Notes: generated by a model not told the origin, from the sequence alone. A stretch of DNA of 64,000 nucleotides from Arachis hypogaea (GCF_003086295.3 NC_092046.1:104263363-104327362), one strand, 5' to 3'. Positions 43,715 to 56,064 are shown, numbered from the stretch's first letter. Numbers and translations are program-made.

Positions 43715-45465
43715 TGATGCGCCTCAAGGATATGTAGGTATAGAATTTCTCAATAAAATTCCGTTGTAAGTATAGTTCTACCTAACAACAATCTTCGAGT
43801 ATCAAATTTAGAAGGAATTGGTTGTCACAAGTTCAACCCCAATAAAGTAACTGAAGTATTCAAACATCGGGCCATCTCACAAGGAATGAGCAAACATGTG
43901 CATCAACATTGGTTAGAATTCCGGGGTTGTAAGTCATGAGCAAGAAATTAAACTATGAATCTTAACAAGCAAGTAATCTTGGAGTACAAGAAACTAATCC
44001 AAATAACTAAAGCAAGAAATGAACAATTCCAAACTAATAAGATAACATTCAATATAATTCTATTCTAAAACTAAACAAATAGCTATAACTAAGGCAAAGC
44101 AATTAGGAATTTTGGATTTTCAAATATGAATAATAAAAACAACTCTTGGCTAGACATGGGAATTGGGGTCACTATCCTTGTCTAATAACCATATCTTGAC
44201 AATTATGAGGAACCAAACTCATTAAGTCTACTTCTATATTTGAAGTATGTTAAATGTTAAATGGTTTAGTCAACATCAACCTATAAGGTCCAACCTAACT
44301 ACGAATTGACTTAGTAGTAGGCTAGTGTCAATGGCTATCAAATTGACCACTAAGGGTTCCCAAATCATCAATCCATTAGACTCAATGACTCAAGTTTACC
44401 TAATTTCCTTAGCCTAGCCCAAGAGTAAAAAGAACTACTCCATAATCAAAGGAAACAATTCATCAAACACATGGTAAGCATTAATAAAAGACATATTCAA
44501 ATTGCAATTAAATTGAAACTAACAAATACTTACTAACAATTATCAACATACAATCACTCAAACAACACAATCAATCATAAAAATCATCAATGTAACATTA
44601 GCAATTCAAGATTCACAACATTCATAAAATGGGTATAAAATGACAATTGACAAGAAATCATAAAACTAACACAAGATCTAAGAAAAATTATACTAAGGAA
44701 TTAAAATTAAGCAATTAAAACTAGTAATTAACAAGATCCAATTCAGAATTCAACAAGGGAAGATCAAATCAAAGCTAGATCTAGAGAGGGACAAGGGTTT
44801 CTCTCTCTAGAAGAACAAGAACCAAAAACTAGCTAAAAATTGTGTCTAAGTGTAAAATGATTGATCCCACTCTTTCCCTTAGCATCCTTGGGTCTTTTCC
44901 ATGCAGAAACAGCTTGAATTTGGGCCTCTTGAGCCTCAGAAATTGCCAGGCATGATTTCTTTTAATGAGGTCACGTGTAGCTTGTCGCGCGTGCGCGCCA
45001 TGCGTGTGTGCGCGCCGATTGTTTTTGTGTTCCACGCGTGCGCGCCATGTGCGTGTGCGCGCCAGTGTGGATTTTCCTAATCTGCGCGGATGCATCAATC
45101 TTTGCGGGCCGCTTCCAGCTATGCACATCCAGGCATGCGTGTGAAGTGCGCGTGCGCGTCCATGCTGGAATTCCCAAAATCCAAATCTTCATGTTCCTTC
45201 CTCTTGTGCATGCTTTCTTTCTCTCTTCTAGGCCATCCTTGCCCTATGAATTCTGAAATCACTCAACAAACACGTTATGACATCGAATGGTAATAGAAGA
45301 GAATCAAAATATAGCAATTTTAAGGCAAAAGAAGCATATTTTTCATCATGAAGCAATATTAGGAAGAGAACACAAAACCATACATTTCTTGTGAATAAGT
45401 GTGGAAAATATTGACAAAACCCCCTAAATTATACACAATATAAACCACAAAATTGGGGTTTATCA
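43715..45465 (-). mobile_element. 3' LTR of element G
   Basis: TGATAAACCCCAATTTTGTGG on the minus strand through to TTGAGGCGCATCA, about 1.75 kb, with a CG-rich word block at 44975-45165. The start sequence is related to the E LTR. Confidence 0.82.
44975..45165. repeat. CG-rich palindromic words in LTR G
   Basis: Repeats of GCGCGTGCGCGCCATGCGTG and variants (tgtgcgcgcc), forming near-palindromic words as in LTRs A, B and E. Confidence 0.75.
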
Positions 45466-45503
45466 AATCTCCCCACACTTAAACCAAGCATGTCCTCATG
45501 CTT
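45466..45503 (-). promoter_or_regulatory. Hairpin and PPT at the 3' end of element G
   Basis: Minus strand AAGCATG-AGGA-CATGCTT (45486-45503, perfect 7 bp), then TTTAAGTGTGGGGAGATT directly before the LTR. Same design as element E. Confidence 0.85.
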
Positions 45504-47020
45504 AAAATAAAAAGACCAAAGATCATGGTAAGAAAGGGTTTTTGAAATGCAAATTTCCTAAGCAAATGCATGCAACTAATGTGAAATCATCTACCCTACT
45601 TGGTTAAGGGTAAATGTATCCTCCAAAAATACATATGAGCATACGAGGTGAAAATGGTATGTTGTTCACAAATCCTACCAAATTGAACATACTATGAAGT
45701 ACATATAACTTGCTAGATGAACGCTTGTGAAAGCCGGGAACAAAGAGTTGAGCATCGAACCCTCACCGAAAGTGTATCCGCTCTATTCACTCAAGTGTAT
45801 AGGGTTCGTCACTCAATCTTCTCCTAATCATGCTTTCCAAGATTTGTCTTTCATCTAACAATCAACAATTACTTAATGCATGCTTACAAGTATCATGAGG
45901 TCTTATTCATGGGTTGTAATGGGGCTAGGGTGAAGGCAAGGATGTATATGGTCAAGTGAGCTTAAAATTTGAGTCCTTGATTAACCTAGGATCCCACTAG
46001 ACACATAGAACAACCTATACAACTATAGTACATTACCTAGCTATCCATGCGTTTCATTTTTTTTTTTTTGCATACTCATGCATTCTTTTCAATTCACATC
46101 CCATATGCATTGTTATTGTTACTTTGTCTTGGGGCATTTTTGTCCCCTTTTATTGCTCTTTTTTTTTTCATATTTTTGTTTCTTCTATATATATATATAT
46201 TTTTTTCTATTTCTTTTTCTTACATTCTCATATATACACATATAAATTTTTTTTGGTCCCTTTTTTCTTAGGGTTTCTTGTACAAAAGTTTCAATGCATA
46301 TGGTTCAATCATTCAATACATGAGTATGTTCCCAAATCTTAGAATTTTCAATTACAACTACAATACACCTCTTTACATCTACCCAAATTCCCAAGTACAC
46401 CCTCCCATTTGTATGATACACACCTCCACTTACCTAAGCTAATCAAGGATCCAAATCTAGGGACATTCATTATTTTTCGCTTAGGGTTGTTGATGTGCTC
46501 TTTTTAAGAATAAAGGGGATTTATCATAGGCTCAAAACTGGTTAGCAATGGTAGATAAAAGGGTTAAGGCCGTTTGGGAAAAGTGACTATTGAAATGATG
46601 GCCTCAATCATGTAAATGCATTCATACACAAAGTAATGGACATATAGAATCAGACAAAGCAAGGATTACAATCATAGAGAGAGAATAATGCACGCAAGAA
46701 TGAGAATTAATGGTTAGAAGATATAACCACACAATAGGCTCAAAGCTTACATGCTTGTGTTCTTAGCTAAATCACTATGTTCCAAAATATATTCTTGAAG
46801 CAAGTTTACTGCAAAATTTTTTTTTTCAAAATTGGTAGGGTACCCCAAAACACAGTTTCTTGGGGAAGAAGTCATTATTTTGACCAAGCAACTCTATAGA
46901 GACTAACTATCATGCAGGGAGTATTTACAAGGAAGACTAACTACACATGCAATGTACTAACTACTAAACAAAAGATAAGTCCATGGGTGTTGAAAGGAAG
47001 AGATTGTTACCCATGGAGAT
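45504..47020 (-). other. 3' UTR of element G
   Basis: Non-coding and homologous to 18800-19760 of E and 57590-58213 of B. Includes a T-rich stretch (46060-46260) containing a short (TA)n. No gene seen; the hydrophobic plus-strand frames here are translations of the T-rich stretch. Confidence 0.65.
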
Positions 47021-47069
47021 CGGTCGAACGACCTCCCCACACTTAGAATTTAGCACGGTCCTCCGTGCT
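47021..47069 (-). promoter_or_regulatory. Second hairpin and PPT-like motif of element G, at the ORF3 stop
   Basis: Minus strand AGCACGG-AGGA-CCGTGCT (47052-47069, perfect 7 bp) lies in the last codons of ORF3. The stop codon TAA then begins TAAGTGTGGGGAGGTCG. It lies about 1.5 kb upstream of the LTR-adjacent PPT of the same element. Confidence 0.8.
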
Positions 47070-47306
47070 ACCAACAATGCACAAAGGACGGTCGGGACCG
47101 GAACCTTCACTATCCCCTCCATCAAAGCTCCCATCACTTGGGTTTGAGGTGGATGTGAATTTTCCAGTTTCCTCCATGCTAAGGGTAAGACAACGCAGAA
47201 GCTTCTTGATGTAAGTGTATCGGCGTTGGTTGCGCTGCTCATATCTATCAATCTTCCGGTGTAGATCTTCTATCCTTTGATGGGTGGATCTTTGCCATGG
47301 TGGTGG
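47043..47306 (-). CDS. Third ORF C-terminus of element G (partial)
   Basis: An open frame without stops reads QRIEDLHRKIDRYEQRNQRR, YTYIKKLL, then an acidic Ser/Gly tail ending in STEDRAKF. The B ORF3 ends in the same way (LERLDRQEHKAK, FTYLKELF, GTEDGAKP). The rest of the gene is displaced by element B, which inserted in a GGTGG context. This tail is a predicted coiled coil followed by a disordered acidic end. Confidence 0.7.
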   Translation of the reverse strand, partial: PPPWQRSTHQRIEDLHRKIDRYEQRNQRRYTYIKKLLRCLTLSMEETGKFTSTSNPSDGSFDGGDSEGSGPDRPLCIVGSTEDRAKF

Positions 47307-48815
47307 TGATAAACCATTATTTTATGATTTATATTGTGTTTAATTGTGTAGTTTTATCAAATCTTTACCCACTTATTCATATGATTAGCATGTATTTACA
47401 ATTCCTTCCCAAAAGTTGTTTATGATTGAAAACTTGCTTCCTAGGAAATTTTAATTATGTATTTTAATTTTGCTTTATCCCATTCGACGCCGTGATCCGT
47501 GTGTTAAGTGTTTCAGGCTTCATAGGGTACGAATAATTTGGAAATTGGAGAGGAGGCTTGCAAAAATGGAAGGAACACAAGAAACTAAGGAGATGACCAG
47601 CGAGCAATGACGCGAGCGCATGGCCTACGCGAACACGTGAAATGGAGAAGTCACAGTGATGCGAATGCGTGCCTGACGCAAACGCGTGGATTGGAGTCTG
47701 CACGAATGACGCGAACGCGTGAACTACGCGAACGCGTGGCAAGGAAAAACGTTGAATGACGCGAACGCGTGGATGACACGTACGCGTGACATGCGCGATC
47801 TGCAGAAATTACAGAATACGCTGGGGGCGATTTTGGGCCACATTTTGACCCAGTTTTTGGCCCAGAAACACAGACTAAACCTAGGGAACATGCAAAAACT
47901 CAAGGAGGCATCCACACACATTTAGATTCTTCACATTAGGATTACTTTAGTTTTAGATCTGAATTTAGATTAGTGTTACATTGATAGTTTATGCTTTTGC
48001 TTTGGATTGTGGATGTTGAAGAGCCATTGCCTCTGTGAAGACATTACTTTAGTTTGTTCCTTTACCTTTTACTCTTTTCAGTTGATTATTGACCCTATTC
48101 AAATAAGTATGTTACATTTTGAGTTTATTAATATATAGAGTTACTATTTTAATTAATTTTAATTCTTCATTTTATTTTATTTAATTATGTCTTCTTATAT
48201 TTTTATGATTATTGATTCCATGTCAATGGAGTAGATTCTCCACTTGACATGGGGGTTAATTAAGAGGAGACACTTCAGTTGGAATGCTCAAGTGATTAGT
48301 TACAATTGGACGTTGTAGGCTAATTCTGTACCTACTAACACTAGACCTCCCCAAGGGAGAGGACTAGGAATTGCGGGTAGAGTTAGTTCAATCACTATAC
48401 TTTCCTTTACTCGGTAAGGGTTAACCAAGTGAGAACAACAACCTCTTTACACTACACTTGAGAAGATTCCAACAAGGATAGGACTTCCATTTAATTATTC
48501 CCCCAGTCAAGGCCTTTTATTTAGAAAATCAATAATTATTCTTAGTTTATTTTTATTGCTTTAATTCACAATTATTTTAATTACTCATTATCAAACTCAA
48601 CTTTCTGGGAATTTTCTGATTAATAAATTAGCACTCTTTCTTGCAACTCGTTGGGTGACGACCTGGGACTCATACTCCCAGTATTTTTATTTTTGAATTT
48701 CGTGACAACCCTTTTTTATATTGGTGAGGCGGATCTTAGTTGGTTAAGAGCTATACGTGCAATGCTATCCTTTTATTTAAAATCTCTTAATTGGTTAACT
48801 TCTGCCGTTACATCA
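47307..48815 (+). mobile_element. 5' LTR of element B
   Basis: TGATAAACCATTATTTTATG to CGTTACATCA, 1509 bp, followed after 5 nt by the primer site. CG-rich words at 47595-47800. The LTR of element A is the same family at about 80% similarity near its start. Confidence 0.9.
47595..47800. repeat. GACGCGAACGCGTG word array in LTR B
   Basis: Five or more copies of (G/T)ACGCGAACGCGTG(G/A) and variants; each contains a CGCG(A)ACGCG near-palindrome. Similar words with GACCGCGTCAC fill the integrase-ORF3 spacer of B. Confidence 0.85.
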
Positions 48816-48820
48816 ATTTT

Positions 48821-48838
48821 TGTCGCTGTTGCCGGGGA
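48821..48838 (+). promoter_or_regulatory. Primer binding site of element B (tRNA-Asp type)
   Basis: TGTCGCTGTTGCCGGGGA, 16 of 18 positions matching tRNA-Asp, 5 nt after the LTR. Confidence 0.88.
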
Positions 48839-48940
48839 GTTGCAATAGTGTGCTAGATTATTAATTAGTGTAAATATTTTATATTAATTGCATATTTTAT
48901 TTTTATTTTGTTACCATGAGCTATATGTCTTTCTCATTGA

Positions 48941-50290
48941 ATGACGCATTCATTGCCTGATCCGAGTTTAGTCCCATTTGATCCTGAAATTGAAAGAACT
49001 CTTTCACATATTAGACGAACTCGACATCGGTTAGCCTCTGAGGGTGGTGAAGTGATTGTTATCTATTCACCAGTTTCATCAGAGGGCGAGTCTGAACCGC
49101 CATCCGAGAGTGAGACAAGCTCATTTACTCTTCAGGAGACAGGAGCCCCAGATTTCACACTGCAACCATATCAAGTGCATTACCCAACCGCGGCTGCGGA
49201 TTTCGAACTAAAGACTGCACTAATCAACTTAATGCCCAAGTTTCATGGCTTACCTGCTCAAGAGCCTATCAAGCACCTTCGGGATTTTCAGATAGCCTGT
49301 TCTACTGTTAGGCGTCATGGTGCAGATGAAACTTCTATTCTATTAATCGCTTTCCCATTTTCTCTTGAGGGAAAGGCAAGGGAATGGTACTACTCCCAAC
49401 CTCAAGCAACTGTTACTAATTGGGACACGTTTAGAAGAGAATTTTCGGAGAAATACTTTCCAGCTGAAGTTACTGATAGATTGAGGAAAGAGATTTCAAT
49501 GATTGTTCAAGGTGAATCCGAGACTCTCTACGAATATTAGGAGCGCTTCAACAATCTCCTGGATGCATGTCCCCATCACATGATTGATAGACTAGTTTTG
49601 ATCAGCTACTTCACTCAAGGCATGAACCCACAGGATAAGACTACACTGGAGGGTGCCAGTAATGGTTCTTTGAAAAAGTACAAAACCGCAGATGAAGCAT
49701 GGCAACTGATTAGCGACTTAGCTGAGTCCACTAGGAATCACAGATAGAGGCGCAACCCCAAAGCTGTTGTGAAGATTTCCTCTAGCAAAGAAACTACTGC
49801 TCTGACACAGAGTATATGTAAAATGACCAACCTACTGAAACAGATGCAGTTGAACCAACAACAAGCACAACAAGCTCAGCCTCTCCCCCCCAGCAAAGCC
49901 AACAGTTAGTCCCACAAAGAGTATGCGGGATCTGTGCTGATTATAGTCATTATACTGATGAATGTCCGCAGCTCCAACAGGAAGACAATACTGTGGCAGC
50001 CACTCACAACTTCTATGACTGCCGAATCAAAGATACAATCAACAAGGTAGTAACTACAACCAAGGTGGCAACTACAACCATGGGTGGCAGGACAACTCCA
50101 ATCAAGGTTGGAAGGATAATTCTAACCATGGCTGGAGGGATAAATTTAACAGAGGAGGCAGAGACAATAATGGAAACCAGAGGTGGAATAACAATAACAA
50201 CAACAGACAGCAGAATCAGAACCAACCTTACAGAGCACCTCACCTAAGACAATCACAAGGAACCCAGCACAACCAACAACAAGTTCCTTA
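48941..50290 (+). pseudogene. gag: Gag of element B with CCHC zinc knuckle
   Basis: Starts MTHSLPDPSLVPFDPEIERT, about 100 nt after the primer site. The core has FELKTALINLMPKFHGLPAQ, EPIKHLRDFQIACSTVRR and LEGKAREWYYSQPQATV. A TAG interrupts YEY*ERF near 49538 and another follows RNHR near 49745. The zinc knuckle CGICADYSHYTDEC follows a Gln-rich stretch near 49930-49970. A repetitive Asn/Gly/Trp-rich tail (GWQDNSNQGWKDNSNHGW) ends the protein. One shift is needed around 49890. Both stops are one C-to-T change from CAG. Confidence 0.85.
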
Positions 50291-50582
50291 GATCACTTAT
50301 TCTAATTCCTCATCAAATGACGAGATGCTCCGTTCCCTTGCGCAAGGACAATAAGACATGTAGGCACAGTTGAAATCTAGTCTGAATGGCTTGACTGCCA
50401 CTTTATAAGCTCTCGTCTCCCGGATGGATTCCTCACTTAATTCCACCCATCAACCTTTAAGCTCCAATGGAATTCCTTCTCAACCACTGCTTAATCCCAA
50501 AGGTGGCATCAATGCCATCACTTTGAGGTCCGGAACCATACTATAGGAGAGGAACCATGAGGAGCCAAGCCCACAAGAACAC

Positions 50583-51613
50583 GTGCCAGCAGAGGATGTG
50601 GTGGAAGTGGGAGATGCTGAAGAGGAAGAGGACGTACAAGACATAGTTGAAGAAGAGGAAGCTCAACCACAGAATGAAGCACCAAGGGATGCAAAAGCTA
50701 CAAATCACGCCCATCCTATCCCATTTCTGCAACTTGCAAGGAAGCCCAAAAAGCAGATGGAACTTGATCCCAAAATGGTAGAAATATTCAAAAAGGTCCA
50801 GGTAACTGTTCCCCTTTTGATGTTATTCAATAGGTACCTAAATATGCAAAGTTTCTAAAGGATTTGTGCATACATAAAGATAACATTAATGAATTAGAAA
50901 CTAGTCCTTTAGGTAGTTCTATATCTGCTTTAATGAGGGGTATACCTGAAAAATGTAGTGATCCAGGTCCATGTATGGTTAGCTGTACCATTGGAGGTGT
51001 GATATTTTCTGACTGTATGTGTGATTTAGGAGCGTGTGTTAGTATAATGCCTTTGTCTATATATGATACTTTGAGGCTCCCTTCCTTAAAAAGGTTGGCA
51101 GCTCGTTTTGTGTTAGCAGATAAAAGCATTATTACAGTGGTTGGAATTGCTGAAGATGTATTAGTGAGCATTAAGGGGCTCACATTTCCCATTGATTTTT
51201 ACATCCTGGAAATGCCCCCTAATGACTCAGGAAGACCATCATCAATCCTGCTTGGAAGACCATTCCTGAAGACTTCAAAGTTCAAACTGGATGCATTCTC
51301 GGGAACTTACTCCTTTGAGATAGATGGCAGAACAGTGAGTTTCAATTTAAATGAAGCTATGAAGCATCCTTCGGAAGATCATTCTATCTTCCAGTGCGAC
51401 ATTATTGATGAAACTGTAGCTGAAGTTCACCAGGAAGAATTAGAAGAGAAGTACATGGAGCAAGGTCCAAGTGTGGGGACACTTTCTGAAAACAAAGAGA
51501 ACACTTTACCATTATTACCAGTCCCGGATGATCTAGAGCCTAGCTATGAGCAGAAATTAGAGCTAAAGCCCCTTCCTCCATACCTCAAGTATGCTTACCT
51601 TGAGGACAAGTAG
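50583..51613 (+). pseudogene. pol: Protease region of element B
   Basis: An acidic linker (EEEEDVQDIVEEEEAQPQ) precedes QLARKPKKQMELDPKMVEIF. A frameshift near 50820 is followed by the protease: active site CDLGACVSIMPLSIYD, flap VLADKSIITVVGIAEDVLVS and ILLGRPFLK. The frame continues through LEPSYEQKLELKPLPPYLKY to the RT. The protease domain itself is uninterrupted. Confidence 0.87.
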
Positions 51614-53100
51614 AAGTTCCCAGTTATCATTGCACAGGAACTCACCTCTCAACAAGAATAACAGCTACTCAGTGTGTTGAGAAAACATAAGAAAGCAATT
51701 GGATGGAGCTTGGCGGATATAGTAGGCATCAGCCCCCAAGTTTGTGAACATAGAATATTCTTAGAAGAGGGAGCAAAGCCTGTCCATCAGCCGCAAGGAA
51801 GATTGAATCCCACCATCTTAGAAGTTGTCAAGAAGGAAGTGACCAGGCTACTTGAAGCAGATATCATTTACCCGATTTTAGATAGTGAATGGGCAGCCCA
51901 GTACAAGTAGTGCCCAAGAAGTCTGGAGTCACAACAATAAAGAATGAGCATGGAAAGCTCCTGACAACTAGAGTGCAGAATTCATGGAGAGTTTGCATTT
52001 GACTATAGGCGTCTCAACCAAGCCACTCGCAAGGATCATTACCCCTTGCCATTTATTGATCAGATGCTTGATTGCCTGTCAGGTAAATCTCATTATTGTT
52101 TTTTAGATGGCTATACAGGATACTTTCAAATCCATATAGCTCCTGAAGATCAGGAGAAGACTACTTTTACATGTCCTTTTGGAACGTATGCTTATAAAAG
52201 AATGCCTTTTGGCTTGTGTAATGCACCTACTACTTTCCAAAGATGCATGATGAGTGTCTTTTCAGATCTTATTGAGAATTATATGGAGGTTTTTATGGAT
52301 GATTTTAGCGTATATGGTGATTCATTTAGCCTTTGCTTGGATAGTTTATCTAGAGTATTAGACAGGTGTGTTAGTACAAACCTTGTATTAAATTTTGAAA
52401 AATGTCACTTTATGGTAAGACAAGGAATTGTACTAGGATATGTTGTTTCTAATACTGGAATTTCTGTAGATCCAGCAAAGGTGGATATTATTTCTAGTTT
52501 ACCTTACCCCTCCTCCGTGAGGGAAGTCTGTTCGTTCCTTGGCCATGCAGGTTTTTACAGGAGATTTATTAAGGACTTCAGTAAGGTAGCATTACCTTTA
52601 TCCAGATTACTGCAGAAAGATATTGAGTTCGAGTTCATTAAGAGCTGTATGCAAGCATTTGATAAGCTGAAGATCGCCCTGACTCAAGCTCCAATTGTGA
52701 GAGGACCAGACTAGAGCCAGCCATTTGAAATTATGTGTGACGCCTCCAACCATGCAGTAGGAGCAGCGCTGGCTCAGCGCGAAGGTAAGGATCCTTTTGT
52801 AATTGCCTATGCATCTAAGACTTTAGATGCTACTCAATCTAATTATACTACTACTGAAAAAGAGCTTCTTGCTATTGTTTTTGCTCTGGATAAATTCCGA
52901 GCCTACTTACTTGGTACTTAGGTAGTAGTGTACTCAGATCATGCAGCTCTAAAATATCTATTAGCTTTAAAAGAGTCCAAACCAAGGCTAATACGTTGGA
53001 TACTGCTACTGCAAGAATTTGATTTAGAAATTAAAGACAGGAGTGGTAACCAGAATTTAGTGGCAGACCACCTGAGTCGCCTTGAGCACATTAAGGGTGA
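51614..53100 (+). pseudogene. pol: Reverse transcriptase and RNase H of element B
   Basis: The RT N-terminus (HKKAIGWSLADIVGISP, QPQGRLNP, EVVKKEVTRLLEADIIYPI) is broken by a shift near 51890 and by an extra T near 51999, just before DYRRLNQATRKDHYPL. The catalytic centre VFMDDFSVYG is at about 52290-52318, with FGLCNAPTTFQRCM upstream and SFLGHAGFYRRFIKDFS downstream. RNase H has [42 protein letters not shown] and VADHLSRLE, so all acidic positions are kept. Stops lie at GPD*SQP and LLGT*VVV. RT residues proper are well preserved. Confidence 0.9.
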
Positions 53101-54469
53101 CTCCACTCCTATAAATGATAATTTCTCATTTGATAGCTTACAAGCAGTATCTGAAGTAGTCCCTTGGTATGCACCTGTAGCTAATTATCTAGTTAGCCAC
53201 ACTTTTCCTCCAAATTTTACTAAGCACCAAAGAGACAAGCTGAAAAGTGAGTCCAAATATTATATATGGGATGATCCATATTTATGGAGGTGCGGTGCTA
53301 ACCAGGTAATTAGACGGTATGTGCCTCAATCAGAGTTCTAGTCTATTTTAGAGGCTTGCCACTCATCTGAGAGTGGAGGACATTTTGGCCCTCAAAGAAC
53401 AGCTAGAAAAATTCTAGACTGTGGATTATGGTGGCCTACTCTTTTTAAAGACGTTGCTGAATTTTGTAAATCCTGTTTCCCATGCCAAAGATTTGGTAAT
53501 ATATCCAAGAGGGATGAGATACCTCAACAGATTATGCTTTTCTGTGAAATTTTTGATGTTTGGGGCATTGACTTTATGGGTCCATTTCCAAATTCTAATG
53601 GTTACCTTTATATACTGTTAGCTGTAGATTATGTTTCTAAATGGGTGGAAGCAATTCCTACCCGTACTAATGATGCTAACACTATTGTTTCTTTTGTTAG
53701 AAACCATATTATCTGTCGCTTTGGATCACCACGAGCAATCGTGAGCGTTCAAGGCACCCACTTTTGTAACAGGAGACTTACATGATTACTGAAGAAGCAT
53801 GGGATTATTCACAAAATAGCAACAGCTTACCATCCCCAGACCAATGGACATGCAGAAATCTCTAACAGAGAAATCAAGCATATTCTGGAAAAGATAGTAA
53901 AACCTCAAAGGAAGGACTGGAGTGCCAGGTTACAAGATGCACTCTAGGCATATAGAACAGCGTACAAAACACCCATTCGGATGAGCCCCTTCCGCTTGGT
54001 ATATGGAAAGGCTTGCCACCTTCCAGTAGAGGTAGAACACAAGGCTTTCTGGGCTGTGAAGGAGTGCAACATGAATCTTACGAAAGCTGGTGCTGAAAGA
54101 AAACTGCAATTAGCAGAACTAGAGAACCTTCACCTAGAAGCTTATGACAACTCCAGACGTTACAAGGAGAAAATGAAGGCTGTCCATGACAAGCATATAA
54201 AAAGGAGAGAATTCAGACCAGGGGAATTAGTTCTTCTATATAACTCCAGACTGAGGCTCATGCCAGACAAACTGAGATCAAGATGGGAAGGCCCATACAG
54301 AGTAGAAAAGGTAGAGCCATACGGAGTTTTCCACCTGCGTCATCCTACTAGCTCCCAATTATTTAAGGTCAATGGACATCGCCTGAAGCTTTGCCATGGT
54401 GAGAAGATGAAGAATCGTAAGGAACTAGAAGTCTTCCTCTTGGAAGACCCACCAATAGAAGCAGAATGA
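53101..54469 (+). pseudogene. pol: Integrase of element B, second catalytic Asp replaced
   Basis: H2C2 zinc domain: [12 protein letters not shown] with FCKSCFPCQ. The core has the first Asp in [10 protein letters not shown], but [12 protein letters not shown] at the second site has Val (GTT, 53747-53749) where D and H have SDG. The Glu is present in [10 protein letters not shown]. The C-terminal domain ([39 protein letters not shown]) is intact. Stops at SEF*SIL, RRLT*LLK and DAL*AYR. Even without the stops the D,D,E triad would be incomplete. Confidence 0.9.
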
Positions 54470-56064
54470 GCCTAACGAGCGTCCAACTTAAGGACGTAAA
54501 AGCAAAGTGCTAGGTGGGAGACAACCCACCATGGTATGATCGTTCCGTTTCAGTCTTAGTTTTATTTTTTGCTTTATTTTATTTTTATAAGGCTAACGAC
54601 TCTTCTCATAATCCATGCATATAGCTGCATATAGTTTGCATTTGCATGAGCATTCTGCATATCTTATTTTTTATTTAAAAAAAAAACACACGCGCACGAC
54701 GCGTAATCGTCGCTGACGCGTCCGCGTCACCAGTGCGTTATGAAGAAAAGAAAGTTGAACAGAAAGTCACGTGAAAGCGTGGCTGGAGGCTTGCCTTAGG
54801 CACAAACATGCCCACGCGACCGCGTCACTCACGCGGCCGCGTCATATGGGAAATAAGCCTCCCACGTGTTCGCATCACCCACGCGAACGCGTGACCCTAA
54901 AAATCGACGTAAAAGAGGTGTATGGCAGCAAGTTGCGATGGAGCTGGGCTGGAATGATGCTAGAAGCACCAGCCTCATCACGCGACCGCGTGCCCCACGT
55001 GGCCGCGTCGTCCTCCAAACATGGCCTTTCACGCGACCGCGTCACCCACGCGATCGCGTCACCCTAAGTTTTGGCAAAATGAGTTTAACACAGAGAGTTG
55101 CGCGAACGCGAGGCTGCACTCGCGCCAATCGCACAAATCAGGTCACGCGACCGCGTGACCCATACGTCTGCGTCACCTATATTTATCGCACATCACACGA
55201 CCGCGTCACTCACGCGTCCACGTCACATACGGCGCACAGAATATCCAGATCAGCCAAAATATCTTATCTTTTCTTCTCCCAAATCCTTATTTTTCTTTTA
55301 CCTTATTATTTCTTTCTTCCCCCTTCCCCCTTCTCTACCCATTCTCACTTTTTACCTTCTTCTTCCTTATTTTTCACATCCATTATCAAGGTTCTTTTCT
55401 TTCTCTCTTTATTTTCAAATTTTTCCATCATTTTTTTATTTATGTTTACTTCTTCTTTTTCTTTCATTATCTACATTCTATTTTCCTTTTAATTTTCTTT
55501 TTATTCCTTTAATTGGTATTAGAAATTTATTTGGGTCATTATCTTCTTTCATATTTTGCTTGTGAGTTATTATGAATTTGTTTGATAATTATATATTACT
55601 TTTCAACAGGGTTGCTTCCATGACTAAATTTACTACTTCCAATAACATATTCAACATGCATGCCAAGTGTTTGTGAAAACGCCCGTATGGCATTACACAT
55701 TACTTTTACTTATTCTACACTACTACTTTAATGCCTGTTCTTCACAAAATCCCTTTTATATTTTATTAATTTCATATAATTGTCAATACAAACAGATTGC
55801 CAGTTTGAAAGACTTGGTAATCTAACTTGGACATTGAATGCTTGATCTATGCTACTCATACCTTTGCTGGCATGCCAATAAACATCTCGCATTCAATTGC
55901 CATCACATGCACTTGTTATATTACCTTTGATGAACTTTTCACATGTAGTCTAGACCATGTGTTAACGACATCCCTCTTTATCGTGCATTGATTATCAACC
56001 ATAATGTTCGCTCCCTTGCTCGAACCCTTCGCTTTACATATTACTTTCTCTTCCCTTTTTCAGG
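54470..56064 (+). other. Integrase-ORF3 spacer of element B, possible leader with intron
   Basis: 54480-54540 ends the pol mRNA region (gggagacaacccaccatgg, related to the gggttgcctccca block in C, D and H). A CG-rich word array spans 54688-55245, with a weak TATA (CTATATTTAT) at 55177-55186. Then comes a strongly C/T-rich stretch (55255-55560). A donor-like GTGAGT lies at 55562 and an acceptor-like tttttcag ends at 56063, one base before the ORF3 ATG. Frames here are composition artefacts. Confidence 0.5.
54688..55245. repeat. CACGCGACCGCGTCAC word array in the B spacer
   Basis: Ten or more copies of CACGCGACCGCGT(C/G)ACCC and near relatives (CACGCGGCCGCGTC, CACGCGAACGCGTGACC), each nearly self-complementary, separated by unrelated sequence. 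The same class of word as in B's own LTR. Confidence 0.88.

Larger units (their letters stand above)
43715..47306 (-). mobile_element. Element G: Athila-like element, 3' part, interrupted by B
   Basis: On the minus strand: ORF3 C-terminus, hairpin and PPT-like motif, 3' UTR of about 1.5 kb, hairpin and PPT, 3' LTR. The rest of ORF3 and pol should continue beyond the end of element B, outside the window. The 3' UTR matches that of E and B, so the three belong to one group. Confidence 0.8.

Noticed and set aside
49993..50247. Thr-rich 84-codon frame
   Set aside because: It is an out-of-frame reading of the repetitive Asn/Gly/Trp tail of B gag.
55098..55565. Two long overlapping frames rich in Phe, Ser and Arg
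   Set aside because: They translate the CG word array and the C/T-rich leader of element B; no conserved motif is present and composition explains them.
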